64,000 nt of DNA from Algoriphagus boseongensis (GTDB taxonomy: Bacteria; Bacteroidota; Bacteroidia; Cytophagales; Cyclobacteriaceae). The position numbers and the translations under genes were made by a program. How positions within the stretch are numbered: position 1 is the stretch's first letter; each line of letters starts with the position of its first letter. The notes under the pieces are model-generated. The model was not told the origin of the DNA. It saw only the letters and a program-made list of their open reading frames with translations, and ran no database searches. Shown here piece after piece: positions 35,539 to 44,815 of the stretch. The stretch is taken from assembly GCF_004362805.1 (NCBI RefSeq), contig NZ_SNYF01000005.1, forward strand, positions 496,001 to 560,000. Direction: 5' to 3'.

Positions 35539-36531
35539 TTAAATTTCTATTTCTGTGACAATTGGAAAGTGATCTGAAGCTTGGATCAAATCATCTTTGA
35601 TGCTTTGGATAAGTGGGTCGGATTTTTCCAAATAAGGATTCCAAACTTGGCCCTTCTTCACTTTTAGTCCTTGGCTAACCAAAATATGGTCAATCAAGAC
35701 GGTAAACTGATCTCCTGTTATTCGGTCTTTGAACCTTCCCGAATATGGAGACCAACCATTTGCTGTCAGTTTTGGTCTGGGAAGGGCAGACTTGAGCACC
35801 CATTCAGGTTTCCAGAGATCACCCAAGAGAATTTCCACCGCGCTTTTTGAAAACTTGTTTTCGTAAAAATCCAGATCAAACCCATCATTGATATCTCCCA
35901 TTACGATGACTTCTTGACCTTTTGAAAGGTAATGGTCGCACCTCTCCCGGATATGCATGCATTCTCCAAAAAGCTTGAGTCGATCCCGCTGAGAAATCAT
36001 CTCAAATCTGGCGTAGTCCACTTTGTCAAAAATCCCTTTTGACTTGGTATGTGCTATAATTACCCTGGAAATCAAGGTGTCATCCAAGCCTAAAATACTC
36101 AACTCCAAAGGTGGGCGGTAATGCTCGTATTGCTCTTTGATCATCCGATTGGTGGTATCCATCAAGAAAGGCTGGTCAAATCGAGTACTCGCTTTGGTTT
36201 CAGGCGTGAAAAGCACATTGAGCTTTGAGGTATTAAATAAAGCCCCAAGTTCTTGTTGACCGGCTGAAGGGAATCCATGGATTGCAGAAAAGGTATGGCC
36301 GGGAAGATATTCATTGGACCAGTCGATCAATTGCTTGGAAGTTGTTTTTGATCCATTTACCAAGGTGTCTGGCCCTTCAACAATCCCCAAAAAGTCAGGA
36401 TTCATAGCTTGAATTACTCGAGCAAGTTGTCGGCTTTTGGTAGCTTCTTTGCCGGTCAGTTTTGGACTTCCATCGGATTCGAAAAGATCTCGCATCCATT
36501 CCACATTGTATACTCCAATTTTTAAAATCAT
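35539..36531 (-). CDS. Endonuclease/exonuclease/phosphatase family protein
   Basis: A 330-residue member of the EEP (DNase I/ExoIII-like) superfamily, with no signal peptide. ILKIGVYNVEWMRDLF carries the conserved Asn of the first motif, FLGIVEG (near residue 47) the metal-binding Glu, VIMGDINDGFDLDF (near 222) the GD-N catalytic pair, and ASDHFPIVTEIEI (near 318) the terminal SDHxP with the catalytic His. Substrates in the superfamily range from DNA to phosphoinositides, and none is indicated here. The start codon is directly preceded by the T-tract of a strong hairpin, leaving no room for a promoter, so expression must rely on read-through from the upstream acyltransferase gene or on an unrecognised promoter. 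Confidence 0.85.
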   Translation of the reverse strand: MILKIGVYNVEWMRDLFESDGSPKLTGKEATKSRQLARVIQAMNPDFLGIVEGPDTLVNGSKTTSKQLIDWSNEYLPGHTFSAIHGFPSAGQQELGALFNTSKLNVLFTPETKASTRFDQPFLMDTTNRMIKEQYEHYRPPLELSILGLDDTLISRVIIAHTKSKGIFDKVDYARFEMISQRDRLKLFGECMHIRERCDHYLSKGQEVIVMGDINDGFDLDFYENKFSKSAVEILLGDLWKPEWVLKSALPRPKLTANGWSPYSGRFKDRITGDQFTVLIDHILVSQGLKVKKGQVWNPYLEKSDPLIQSIKDDLIQASDHFPIVTEIEI

Positions 36532-36538
36532 AAAAAAA

Positions 36539-36586
36539 GCTTTTAAAGTAAAACAGTAATTTAATTTACCATTTTACTTTAAAAGC
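36539..36586 (-). terminator. Long hairpin with T-tract abutting the next start codon
   Basis: A 15-bp perfect stem GCTTTTAAAGTAAAA / TTTTACTTTAAAAGC with an 18-base loop; on the minus strand it is followed by seven T residues and then immediately by the ATG of the endonuclease gene (36531). It follows the stop of the DUF5009 gene by 22 bases. It is AT-rich but terminator-like. Confidence 0.7.
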
Positions 36587-36608
36587 CTCATAATCTGAGC
36601 TGTATTTC

Positions 36609-37754
36609 TTAAACCTTGATGTAAATTTTCTTTTTATCCATCCAATATCCAATGACCCAAATCAGTAGCATGTAGCTAATGGCGAATAGAAAGGAAGCAT
36701 TTTTTGGTCCCAGCCAACTGGTATAGAAATTTTGATAAATGAATCCCTGAAGTGATGTTTCCCCAACTGGGATCATCGAGAAAATAGAAATAACCACTCC
36801 TGAGAGTACATAGAGGATTAAAGGATTGCGGCCAAAAGCCTGGAAAAAATAGGTCCATTTGGTCAATTTCTGAATTTCAACCAGGTAGATCAAAGCTGAA
36901 ATCAAAATGACTCCCCATCCCACAGTCAGAAGAACATAAGAGCTTGTCCAGATTTTCTTATTGATAGGGAAGACTATATCCCAAGCATAACTTAAGGCAA
37001 TCAATACCACGCCTGCAATCAATAAGGTTTTGACAGTGTTAATAGTGTTTCCTTTTTTCTGAATTAGTTTTCCGACAAAATACCCTGCAATTACATTGAC
37101 TGTGGAAGTCAGGGTGCTCAGAAGTCCTTCCGGATCAAATGGAATTCCTTCTCCCATATACATTCTCTTTTCACCGATCAAGGCGATATCCAACTTGATT
37201 TGAGCATTTCCAGTCAAGCTGTAAGGATCCCCGGAATCTCCGAAAATATAGGCAATGACCCAGTAACCAAGAAGCGCCGCTCCGCTATATATCCAACCTA
37301 ATCTTTCTCCTCCCCAGAATAAAATCAAAGCAGCTAATAGATAGGATAAAGCGATCCTTTGCAAAACCCCAAAAAATCTAACTTCACTCAAATCAATGAA
37401 GACTATTTCACCAGCTTCGTTGTAATCAAAAAATGGAAAGGCATTTAACAACCATCCGATCAAAAAGATAAGAAATGCTCTTTTGAAGACCTTTTTATAA
37501 AATTCAGAGGCCTTCATTTCTTGCATTTTTTTCAAAGCAAAGCTCATGGCATTCCCCACTACAAAGAGGAAAGTTGGGAAGACCAAATCGGTAGGGGTGA
37601 AGCCATGCCAATCCGCATGGGCCAGTGGGCCATACAAATTGCTCCAGCTTCCAGGAGTATTTACAATGATCATAAAGGCAATGGTCATTCCCCGGAGAAC
37701 GTCCAGTGCGAGATACCTATTGTTTAGGATCTTTGATTGGTGGTCTATTGACAT
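36609..37754 (-). CDS. HGSNAT/NagX-like membrane acyltransferase (DUF5009)
   Basis: A 381-residue multi-pass membrane protein with about ten helices. The first block, YLALDVLRGMTIAFMIIVNTPGSWSNLYGPLAHADWHGFTPTDLVFPTFLFVVGNAMSFAL (residues 12-73), is the hallmark of the heparan-alpha-glucosaminide N-acetyltransferase family, in which the conserved His carries acetyl groups across the membrane to an aminosugar. Bacterial relatives (NagX) occur in N-acetylglucosamine gene sets. Here the aminosugar genes (GH20 hexosaminidase, SIS protein, namZ) are several kilobases away, so the link is loose. It probably starts its own transcript and ends at the AT-rich hairpin. Confidence 0.87.
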   Translation of the reverse strand: MSIDHQSKILNNRYLALDVLRGMTIAFMIIVNTPGSWSNLYGPLAHADWHGFTPTDLVFPTFLFVVGNAMSFALKKMQEMKASEFYKKVFKRAFLIFLIGWLLNAFPFFDYNEAGEIVFIDLSEVRFFGVLQRIALSYLLAALILFWGGERLGWIYSGAALLGYWVIAYIFGDSGDPYSLTGNAQIKLDIALIGEKRMYMGEGIPFDPEGLLSTLTSTVNVIAGYFVGKLIQKKGNTINTVKTLLIAGVVLIALSYAWDIVFPINKKIWTSSYVLLTVGWGVILISALIYLVEIQKLTKWTYFFQAFGRNPLILYVLSGVVISIFSMIPVGETSLQGFIYQNFYTSWLGPKNASFLFAISYMLLIWVIGYWMDKKKIYIKV

Positions 37755-37969
37755 GGGTTAATTGGGTGGGTGGTTGATGATTCTTTAAACTTCTATAATT
37801 CTACTATGCTAATTTGAATTTTCATAATCAGAATTTAAAGGAGATTTATTTAAATGGATTTGCCTATTTCATAAACAGAAAGTTTTATAAATATTTCATT
37901 ACTAAATAATTATATGATAATTTAATGAGCGTATTATTTCTTTATTCTTTAATAAACTCTCTAATTTTT

Positions 37970-39310
37970 ATGAAAAAGTATTTTATTATTCTATTTGCCT
38001 TCCTATTTGGAACCTGCTTCATTTCCTGTAAAGAAGAACAATTCTTATCTCCGGAAGACAAAGACTTTGAATCTGGGGTTTTAGTCTTTTTAGATTCCAC
38101 TCAATTTTCCATTAGGGAACCATTAGCTGATTCTGATAAAATCAAAAAGGAAAAGGAAAGAATTAAGGACTTTGCAAAGAAAAATTTAGATGATCTAGAC
38201 ATAGATGAGAGTAATATTTACCTGGATAAAGTCCCTTGGTTTTTCGCCCAAAAGGTAAACAAAAAGCAATTAGATAAAATCAAGAAAGAGACAGGGAAGC
38301 CTAACAGTGGAGTTCTTGAAAACTATCCTAATCTTCCCATGGAACTTCAAGGGCGTAAACCCATGATGCAAGGAGATCCAATTCTTCAAGGCAGAAAACC
38401 CATGATGCAGGCGGATTGGCGGTATGATTCAAGTAGCTATGCCAGTGACTTTGTTCTATGGATAGGGGGAGGAATTCAAGGAACTCCTCCTGCTGATAGA
38501 ACTGTCTGGATTTTGGATACGGGAATTGATTCCACGCATCAGGACCTAAAGGGAATGGTCCTCAGCAATGAAGGTAAAAGTTTTACCGGGGGTAATTCAG
38601 GAGTAGACCTTAATGGGCACGGAACAATGATTGCGGGGATTATTGGTGCAAAAGCTTATAATCAACTACCTGGTGGAGATCCTGAAGACATAGGAATCAA
38701 TGGAATTGTCCCTGGAGCGAGAATGGTTTCAGTTCAGATTTTGGACAAAGACGGAAATTCCAATTTGCATCAATTCACTCAAGGTCTAGATTATATCCTA
38801 GGAAAAGCTCAGCCTAATGATGTGGTTAATATCAGTTTAGGAATGGCGAGGAATACTTGTAATTGGGGACAAATAGGAAAGAAAATAAAGGATTTAGCAG
38901 CAAAAGGCGTATTTGTTGTTTTTTCTGCAGGAAATGAAACTGATTTGAATTCCAGTAATTTCCCATCCTGCCTCGCAGATGGAGATTTTATGATTAGTGT
39001 GGGTTCCATAACTATGTTTTGTAATGGTGCTACCGTAGTTTACTCTAGCTTCTCTAATTATGGAACTATCCAAATTGCTGGGCTGTCAAAACCTATTTGG
39101 GTTGCACCAGGAGAGCAAATTTTCTCCACCTTCCCAACCAATTTAATTGGAAGTGGAACTGACAAAGGTGCCTATGGACTGGCATCTGGGACTTCTTATT
39201 CCGCAGCAATGATGTCTGGAATTATTTATTCTTTGGGAAGGGTGCCTACTGGAATTGATTCTGTTTTAAGAGGAGGCGAGGGAGTGAAATACCCCATTGC
39301 AAAATTCTAA
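37970..39310 (+). CDS. S8 subtilisin-family lipoprotein protease
   Basis: A 446-residue secreted lipoprotein protease. The signal MKKYFIILFAFLFGTCFISC ends at Cys20, followed by K-E-E, which fits the Bacteroidota surface-export signal K-(D/E)2. A propeptide (about 21-150) ends with two copies of QGRKPMMQ (residues 127-134 and 140-147, 13-residue period). The subtilase domain has Asp183 (LDTGID), His217 (NGHGTM) and Ser409 (SGTSYSAAM), a complete catalytic triad, with ISLGMA and SAGNETD between them. The start at 37970 is preferred to an ATG 45 bases upstream because it gives a clean lipoprotein signal. Its 170-base upstream region is AT-rich, with no clear promoter boxes. Confidence 0.9.
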   Translation: MKKYFIILFAFLFGTCFISCKEEQFLSPEDKDFESGVLVFLDSTQFSIREPLADSDKIKKEKERIKDFAKKNLDDLDIDESNIYLDKVPWFFAQKVNKKQLDKIKKETGKPNSGVLENYPNLPMELQGRKPMMQGDPILQGRKPMMQADWRYDSSSYASDFVLWIGGGIQGTPPADRTVWILDTGIDSTHQDLKGMVLSNEGKSFTGGNSGVDLNGHGTMIAGIIGAKAYNQLPGGDPEDIGINGIVPGARMVSVQILDKDGNSNLHQFTQGLDYILGKAQPNDVVNISLGMARNTCNWGQIGKKIKDLAAKGVFVVFSAGNETDLNSSNFPSCLADGDFMISVGSITMFCNGATVVYSSFSNYGTIQIAGLSKPIWVAPGEQIFSTFPTNLIGSGTDKGAYGLASGTSYSAAMMSGIIYSLGRVPTGIDSVLRGGEGVKYPIAKF

Positions 39311-39380
39311 TTCTAGATTAAAGCTTGATCCAGAGTTTCCTCTGAATTTCTCAAAAATCAATCAGAGCATTTTAAAGGGT

Positions 39381-41582
39381 TTATCGTTCTCTTTGCAAAG
39401 AGGTAGAGCCCAATTGCTGATTTAGGTTGGCTATTTCCTTTTCGATTTTGGAAACGATTGTAGCATACTCTTTGGTTTGTCTAAATTCTGCGAAAGCAGG
39501 ATGCTGAGAAACTATAAAAAGTTCTCTCCAACCCCTTTCAAAGGCCAAATTCAAGAATTTGTTTACTTCCTTGAATTCTCCTCGAATTGCTTTTGCAATA
39601 GCCAGATCAAGAGCAAGATTAAAGTCCTCATCTCCCTCAATTAGGTAATCCATTCGGAGCTCTATACTCTGATCCAATAATTGATTTGACCATTCTCTTT
39701 CTCCTTTCAAATTCAAGATATAGGCAAGATTGATGGGAATCACGTAATAGGGATCATTGGCATAGTCCTCAGTCAATTCAATGGATTTTTCAAAGTAAGC
39801 TTTCGCAGAATCTAAATCCTGTAAGTAAAGAGAAAGCAAACCTGCGATTCCAAAGGCATTGGAGTCTCCATCATTTAATATCAATGGAATCAATTGTGCG
39901 GCTTCAGAGGTCTTTCCTTCTGAGATAAATGTATAGCCGAGTTGTTCGTAATTAATTGCGTTGACCTGATGCTCTAATGCTTGATTGATATAGTACTCTG
40001 AATCTTCATTTCTTCCCAAAATTCTACAGATCCAACCAGAGATTTGGTAGGGAATAAAGGCTCTAGGATTTAGGGAAGAGGATTTGATTTGTAGGCGAAG
40101 TGAATTGACCAAGTCTCCTTTGGAAAAATAGATGGTCGCTAGATTACCTATCGCACGGCTGAGATTCGGCTTATAAGCCAGGGCCTTTTCAAAGGAAATC
40201 TGGGCGTATTCATTCTTCCCTTTGTAGTAGTAATTGATGCCTTTAGACGTATAGGCTTCAGCAAGTGTAGGCTCTATGGCTAAGGCATTATCACTAGCTT
40301 CCATGCTGGAATCAAGCCATGTCATACTATAGCCATAAACAGGCATTTGGGAATAACAGTCGGCTAAACCTGTATAAGCCAAGGCATAATTTGGGTCAAT
40401 TGAAATTGCTTTTTTGAAAAGTTTAATCGCTTTTTGATTATCATCTAGGCTATATTTGAAGTAATAATTTTTGCCTTGTAGATACAGATCATAGGCTTCT
40501 GCGCTGGTGGTTTGGGTTTTTTCGATTTGGAATTGCTCCTGGGCACTCAGGTTGGCATTTAATGCTCTCGCAATTTCTTTGGCAATGTTGTTTTGCAAAG
40601 CCACAATTCCGCTGCTCTCTCTGGTAAAGGTTTCCGACCAAATATTTTGAGAGGTGGAAATGTCTAGGAGCCTGACGTTGATTTGGATTTTTGATCCAAT
40701 AAAATCAACGCTTCCCTTCAGGATTGTGGTGACACCGAATAGTTTTCCTAGCGAATCTAAGGGTAGGTTTTCATCTTTTAAGTCATCCACTTGCTCAAAT
40801 GGGATAACTTTTATGGAGTCAATTTCCGAAAGCTGGAAGATAATATCGCCGGTTAGTCCTTCGCTGAAATAATCATTTTCAGAAAGATTACTCAGGTTTT
40901 CGAAAGGCAGAACAGCCACGGATTTTTCCTTCCCCCAAGTCGGTCCTTGATAAAAATTGCTCCAAATCAAGGCTGCTATAAGAATCAGAAAAAGAGCACC
41001 AACAGCCCATCTCATCCAAGGATTTCTTTCCTGATACTTGATGTTTTGAAGAATTTCTGCCCGCTTGGGGATACTAAGTGGAGGATTGGTCAATGCATGA
41101 AGCTCAACTTTATGCTCCACGTTTTTCAATTCAAATCCTCCCAATTTTACTGTGGAGTATTTTGGATTGGTTTGGATTTGTTGATGAAGTGAGTCTGAAA
41201 TCAAAATGCAACCAGGTATACCCACACTTTGAATTCTGGAACTTTGATTCACCGCATCTCCAAAAACATCTCCATGATCAAAGATTATATCACCACAATG
41301 AAGACCGATTCGCAATTGAAACTTGCCATGTCCTATGCAGGATTTTTGAATTTCTAGTGAAGCGGAAAGGGCGGATTCTGCATTTTCAAACACGCCTAAA
41401 ATTCCATCCCCAAGTTCTTTGACTACCTGTCCCTTGTATTTGGCAAATACTTCTTGGTGAACATTTAGGTTTTCTTTCATCAATTGAAAGGCAGAATCTT
41501 CGTCTTTACCCATTAGTCGGGTGTAACCAACGATGTCTGAAAAAAATACAACTGCTTGCTTGCGAAGAAGCTCCTGATTCAT
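39381..41582 (-). CDS. Adenylate cyclase with transmembrane, TolB/FlgO-like and TPR regions
   Basis: A 733-residue class III cyclase. The catalytic domain (about 1-165) has the metal Asp in FFSDIVGYTRLM, Lys and the second Asp in VVKELGDGILGVF, and FGDAVNQSSRI with the transition-state Asn and Arg. This set fits an active adenylate cyclase. One transmembrane helix (about 190-210, MRWAVGALFLILIAALIWS) places the rest outside. That part holds a TolB-N/FlgO-like domain (KSVAVLPFENLSNLSENDYFSEGLTGDIIFQLSEI, about 225-370) and eight or more TPR-like repeats to the C-terminus. ATG at 41582 is preferred to a TTG three codons earlier. It is monocistronic and convergent with the S8 gene. cAMP made here would need a CRP-type receptor elsewhere. 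Confidence 0.88.
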   Translation of the reverse strand: MNQELLRKQAVVFFSDIVGYTRLMGKDEDSAFQLMKENLNVHQEVFAKYKGQVVKELGDGILGVFENAESALSASLEIQKSCIGHGKFQLRIGLHCGDIIFDHGDVFGDAVNQSSRIQSVGIPGCILISDSLHQQIQTNPKYSTVKLGGFELKNVEHKVELHALTNPPLSIPKRAEILQNIKYQERNPWMRWAVGALFLILIAALIWSNFYQGPTWGKEKSVAVLPFENLSNLSENDYFSEGLTGDIIFQLSEIDSIKVIPFEQVDDLKDENLPLDSLGKLFGVTTILKGSVDFIGSKIQINVRLLDISTSQNIWSETFTRESSGIVALQNNIAKEIARALNANLSAQEQFQIEKTQTTSAEAYDLYLQGKNYYFKYSLDDNQKAIKLFKKAISIDPNYALAYTGLADCYSQMPVYGYSMTWLDSSMEASDNALAIEPTLAEAYTSKGINYYYKGKNEYAQISFEKALAYKPNLSRAIGNLATIYFSKGDLVNSLRLQIKSSSLNPRAFIPYQISGWICRILGRNEDSEYYINQALEHQVNAINYEQLGYTFISEGKTSEAAQLIPLILNDGDSNAFGIAGLLSLYLQDLDSAKAYFEKSIELTEDYANDPYYVIPINLAYILNLKGEREWSNQLLDQSIELRMDYLIEGDEDFNLALDLAIAKAIRGEFKEVNKFLNLAFERGWRELFIVSQHPAFAEFRQTKEYATIVSKIEKEIANLNQQLGSTSLQRER

Positions 41583-41721
41583 ACCTCTCAAAATTAACCA
41601 AAGGTGAGTTTTACCTAGGATGTATTAAGCTAGGAAATTTTAGGGTATTAAAAGTACTATTCCGTGGCAAAAAATGGGACTTCCCTTATTTGGGTTGTAT
41701 AATAGCCTTAAATTTCGGTGA

Positions 41722-44073
41722 ATGACCACTAAGAAAAATCATAAAATGAAAAGGGTAATTTCTTTGCTAATAATGGCCTTTTGGCCTGTTTTTTCTTTTT
41801 CACAAATCAAGGCTCAATGGGAATTGCTTGAAAATAAATTCGGCGAAAATGGATTTCACAAAGCTCAAATTATTCTTTCCAATTCATCTAATTCGGTCAT
41901 TGAATCTGGCTGGAAATTGTATTTCAATACCATTTTCATCTCAGTAAATACCCGCCTAAATTCCGAGGAAATGGTTCTGGAGCATCTTCAGGGCGACTTT
42001 TTCAGGATTAAAGGCAAGGAAAAATCTTCTCCCATTTTACCGGGAGAAAGTATTGTTTTGACCTATCGGAGTTCAGGGCCATTTCTGAAAAACTCTTACG
42101 CTCCCGAAGGATTAATTCTTGAACTACAAGATGGGCAGGTCATCGAGATTTCTGATTACCAAAGGCAGAAGCTAACAGTAGAGGAATTGGGAGAAATGGC
42201 TAAAGAGACTCAATTGAATTTTCTTGCCGAGGAGAATGAAAACCCAATTTTAAATATCCCCGATTCTCAAATCCCACCCTTTTTGCCAATCCCCAAAAAG
42301 TGGAAGTATACCGGAGAAGTCGTTCGGGTAAAAAATGCTGGGTTGGGTGTAGTGGGATCTCCTGAATTTGTGGAGGCTTCTACCTTTTTGCTGAATTCTA
42401 TCAAAAAGGGATATAAACCCAAAGTGAATAGAGAAGAGACTCCCGTTACTATCCGCATTCAAAAGCGCGATGGTTTTTCCAAGGAGGAATACCAAATGAA
42501 ACTTTCAGGAAGGGTAGTAGAAATCCTTGCTTCTGATCCAGTTGGAGCATTTTATGGAGTTCAGTCTTTTCTAGCCATGATGACTCCGGATTTTTGGCAA
42601 GGAGAAAGTCAAGAATTGAATTTACCGCAAGTTGAGATTTCAGATAAACCGACTTTTGCTTACCGTGGGTTTTTTCTGGATGTCGCCAGAAATTTTCAAT
42701 CCAAGAAAGAAATTCTCAAGATTTTGGATTTGATGGCTTTTTACAAACTTAATGTCTTCCATTTCAATCTTGCCAATGATGAAGGCTGGAGAATTGAGAT
42801 TCCAGGACTTCCTGAACTTACCGAATTCGGTTCCAGAAGAGGGTTTTCCCCTGATGAAGCTGAGTTTTTATGGCCATATTATGCTTCAGGAGCTAATCCT
42901 GACCAAAGCTCAACTGGTTCGGGGTTTTATACCATGGAGGATTTCAAGGAAATCATAAGCTATGCTAAGTCTCTGAATATTGAGGTGATTCCAGAGATCG
43001 GAGTTCCTGCCCATTCCCGTGCAGCGATTTTAGCAATGGAAAAGCGCTACCAGAAATTCATGGCCTCGGGTAATTCTAAAGATGCTTTGGAGTATCGATT
43101 GGCGGATCCGGAGGATACTTCGATTTACCTTTCCGCGCAGAATTTCAGAGGAAACACCATTTGTGTTTGTCAGGAGTCTACCTATGCCTTTTATGAAAAG
43201 GTGGTTTCAGAAATCCAAAAAATGTATCAGTCAGCTGGGGTTGAATTGAAAACCATCCACTCAGGAGGGGATGAAGTTCCACGAGGAGTTTGGACTGGAT
43301 CGCCTATTTGTCAGGAGTTTCTTGCTAAAAATCCTCAAATCAAGCAGGGGGAATTAGTGGATTATTTCAGAGAAAGAATTGATGGTATACTCGCTAAAAA
43401 AGGTTTGGAAATGGCTGGATGGGAAGAAATAGGCCAATCTCATCAAGGAAATCAAGTGCTGCCAAATCCCAAATTTTCGGATAGGAACTGGAGACTTCAT
43501 GCTTGGAATGCCGTGGCTGGCTGGGGAGGGGAAGATATGGCCTATCGACTCGCCAATGCCGGGTATCCTGTAGTTATCAGTCCTAGCTCCAATTTTTATT
43601 TTGACCTTGCCTATTCTTGGGATCCCGAGGAAAGAGGGCACACTTGGAGCGGCGTAGCTGATACCTACCAAACTTGGAAGGCTGTTCCGATGAAGCTCTA
43701 TCTTTCTCATGACCAAACCCTCGATGGAGCAGCTTGGGATTGGGAAAAAGCCAAGGCCAACTTTACAGAACTGACTGAAAAAGGCAAAAAGAATATCATT
43801 GGAGTATCGGGACAACTCTGGACAGAGACGGTAAAAGGCCCGGAAATGATGGAGTATTACCTTTTTCCTAAAATGTTTGGCTATGTGGAAAGAGCCTGGA
43901 ATGGTGATCCAGAATGGTCCAATCTTAATTCGATCTCTGAAATGGAGCAGGCAAGAAATCAGGAATGGAACGTGTTTGTGAATCTTTTACTAAAAAGGGA
44001 ATTACCAAGGCTTGATTTCCAATTTGGAGGTGTGAAATACCGACAACCTAAAGAATGGAAGCTAGCTGACTAA
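41722..44073 (+). CDS. Beta-N-acetylhexosaminidase (GH20)
   Basis: A 783-residue exported glycosidase. After the signal peptide (MKRVISLLIMAFWPVFSFSQ, with eight extra residues if the first ATG is used) comes a bacterial hexosaminidase carbohydrate-binding-like domain (about 30-160, QWELLENKFGENGFHKAQIIL...). A GH20b domain follows (about 180-300), then the catalytic barrel (about 310-750). YRGFFLDVARNFQSK opens the barrel, and the catalytic pair Asp517-Glu518 lies in IHSGGDEVPRG; the preceding Asp assists the substrate acetamido group. It should release N-acetylglucosamine or N-acetylgalactosamine from chitooligosaccharides, peptidoglycan or glycans. Its stop overlaps the convergent SIS gene by four bases. 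Confidence 0.94.
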   Translation: MTTKKNHKMKRVISLLIMAFWPVFSFSQIKAQWELLENKFGENGFHKAQIILSNSSNSVIESGWKLYFNTIFISVNTRLNSEEMVLEHLQGDFFRIKGKEKSSPILPGESIVLTYRSSGPFLKNSYAPEGLILELQDGQVIEISDYQRQKLTVEELGEMAKETQLNFLAEENENPILNIPDSQIPPFLPIPKKWKYTGEVVRVKNAGLGVVGSPEFVEASTFLLNSIKKGYKPKVNREETPVTIRIQKRDGFSKEEYQMKLSGRVVEILASDPVGAFYGVQSFLAMMTPDFWQGESQELNLPQVEISDKPTFAYRGFFLDVARNFQSKKEILKILDLMAFYKLNVFHFNLANDEGWRIEIPGLPELTEFGSRRGFSPDEAEFLWPYYASGANPDQSSTGSGFYTMEDFKEIISYAKSLNIEVIPEIGVPAHSRAAILAMEKRYQKFMASGNSKDALEYRLADPEDTSIYLSAQNFRGNTICVCQESTYAFYEKVVSEIQKMYQSAGVELKTIHSGGDEVPRGVWTGSPICQEFLAKNPQIKQGELVDYFRERIDGILAKKGLEMAGWEEIGQSHQGNQVLPNPKFSDRNWRLHAWNAVAGWGGEDMAYRLANAGYPVVISPSSNFYFDLAYSWDPEERGHTWSGVADTYQTWKAVPMKLYLSHDQTLDGAAWDWEKAKANFTELTEKGKKNIIGVSGQLWTETVKGPEMMEYYLFPKMFGYVERAWNGDPEWSNLNSISEMEQARNQEWNVFVNLLLKRELPRLDFQFGGVKYRQPKEWKLAD

Positions 44074-44804
44074 AGTCCTTTGATTTGATTCTTGTATTTA
44101 GAAATTAGCCTTTCGTTAATTTCCTCGCCTTCATTGCCATTGGAACTATGGAAAATTTCCGCATCAATTCCTTCCTTAATCAATAATCCGGCTGCTTGAA
44201 CTAGGATGGCTTGGAGTAGTGCTACCCCGATCACGGTGGAAGTAGCTCCGACTTTTTTCCCTGAAATACTGACCGAAGCATCTCCGATTTCACCAAAATT
44301 ATCCAAGACTACATCTCCCAATTGGTAGAGCTTTAGGCCTGAGGAATGCCTTGATTCCACAGAATGGCTGTGTGCTAAATTGGTGATGACAATAACTTTT
44401 GCGCCTTTTGACTTAGCAAAATTTGCCATTTCTATGGGGACTGCGTTTCTTCCAGAATTTGAAGAAATAATAAATATATCCTTTGAGGACAGGGGGAAAT
44501 TCTTGATCAAATCCTCCCCATATCCTTCTTTTCTTTCAATCTCTGTGCTTAAGGAAGCGCTTTCATGAAGCATCAATGGAGGATCCAAAATCGGAATCAC
44601 TTTGGCAAAACCTCCCGCTCTGTAAAAAATTTCTTCCGCCAGCATATGGGAATGTCCCGTGCCACTGGTATAAATCCATCCCTCATTTTTAAGGCTTTCA
44701 GCAATCCATTTTGCCGCAAGTTGAATCTGGTTTTCCTGTTCAAAAGCTTGTTTCAGCTTAGTGAAAATAGATTCTTGGTAGAGTTTATAGGGCTCCAAAT
44801 TCAT
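44070..44804 (-). CDS. SIS-domain sugar isomerase-like protein
   Basis: A 244-residue protein with a sugar isomerase (SIS) fold and no signal peptide. Phosphosugar-binding segments are GWIYTSGTGHSHMLAEEIFYRAGG (about 42-65) and IFIISSNSGRNAVPIEMANFAKSKGAKVIVITN (about 107-139). The protein resembles the 'sugar isomerase domain / UPF0309' group, which may act on aminosugar phosphates such as N-acetylglucosamine- or N-acetylmuramic acid 6-phosphate derivatives. The ATG at 44804 (MNLEPYKLYQES) is preferred; an upstream in-frame ATG would add 24 residues overlapping the preceding gene. It is the last gene of the PSCyt1/DUF1501 cluster, 11 bases after it. Its place opposite a hexosaminidase supports an aminosugar role by inference only. 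Confidence 0.85.
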   Translation of the reverse strand: MNLEPYKLYQESIFTKLKQAFEQENQIQLAAKWIAESLKNEGWIYTSGTGHSHMLAEEIFYRAGGFAKVIPILDPPLMLHESASLSTEIERKEGYGEDLIKNFPLSSKDIFIISSNSGRNAVPIEMANFAKSKGAKVIVITNLAHSHSVESRHSSGLKLYQLGDVVLDNFGEIGDASVSISGKKVGATSTVIGVALLQAILVQAAGLLIKEGIDAEIFHSSNGNEGEEINERLISKYKNQIKGL

Positions 44805-44815
44805 GGAAAAAGGAT

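Noticed and set aside
37925-37969. Upstream start for the S8 protease
   Set aside because: It would place 15 residues before the lipoprotein signal and spoil it; the ATG at 37970 gives a regular signal with lipobox.
39311-39380. CAGAG-TTTC-CTCTG hairpin after the S8 gene as terminator
   Set aside because: Only five base pairs and no T-tract; too weak to call.
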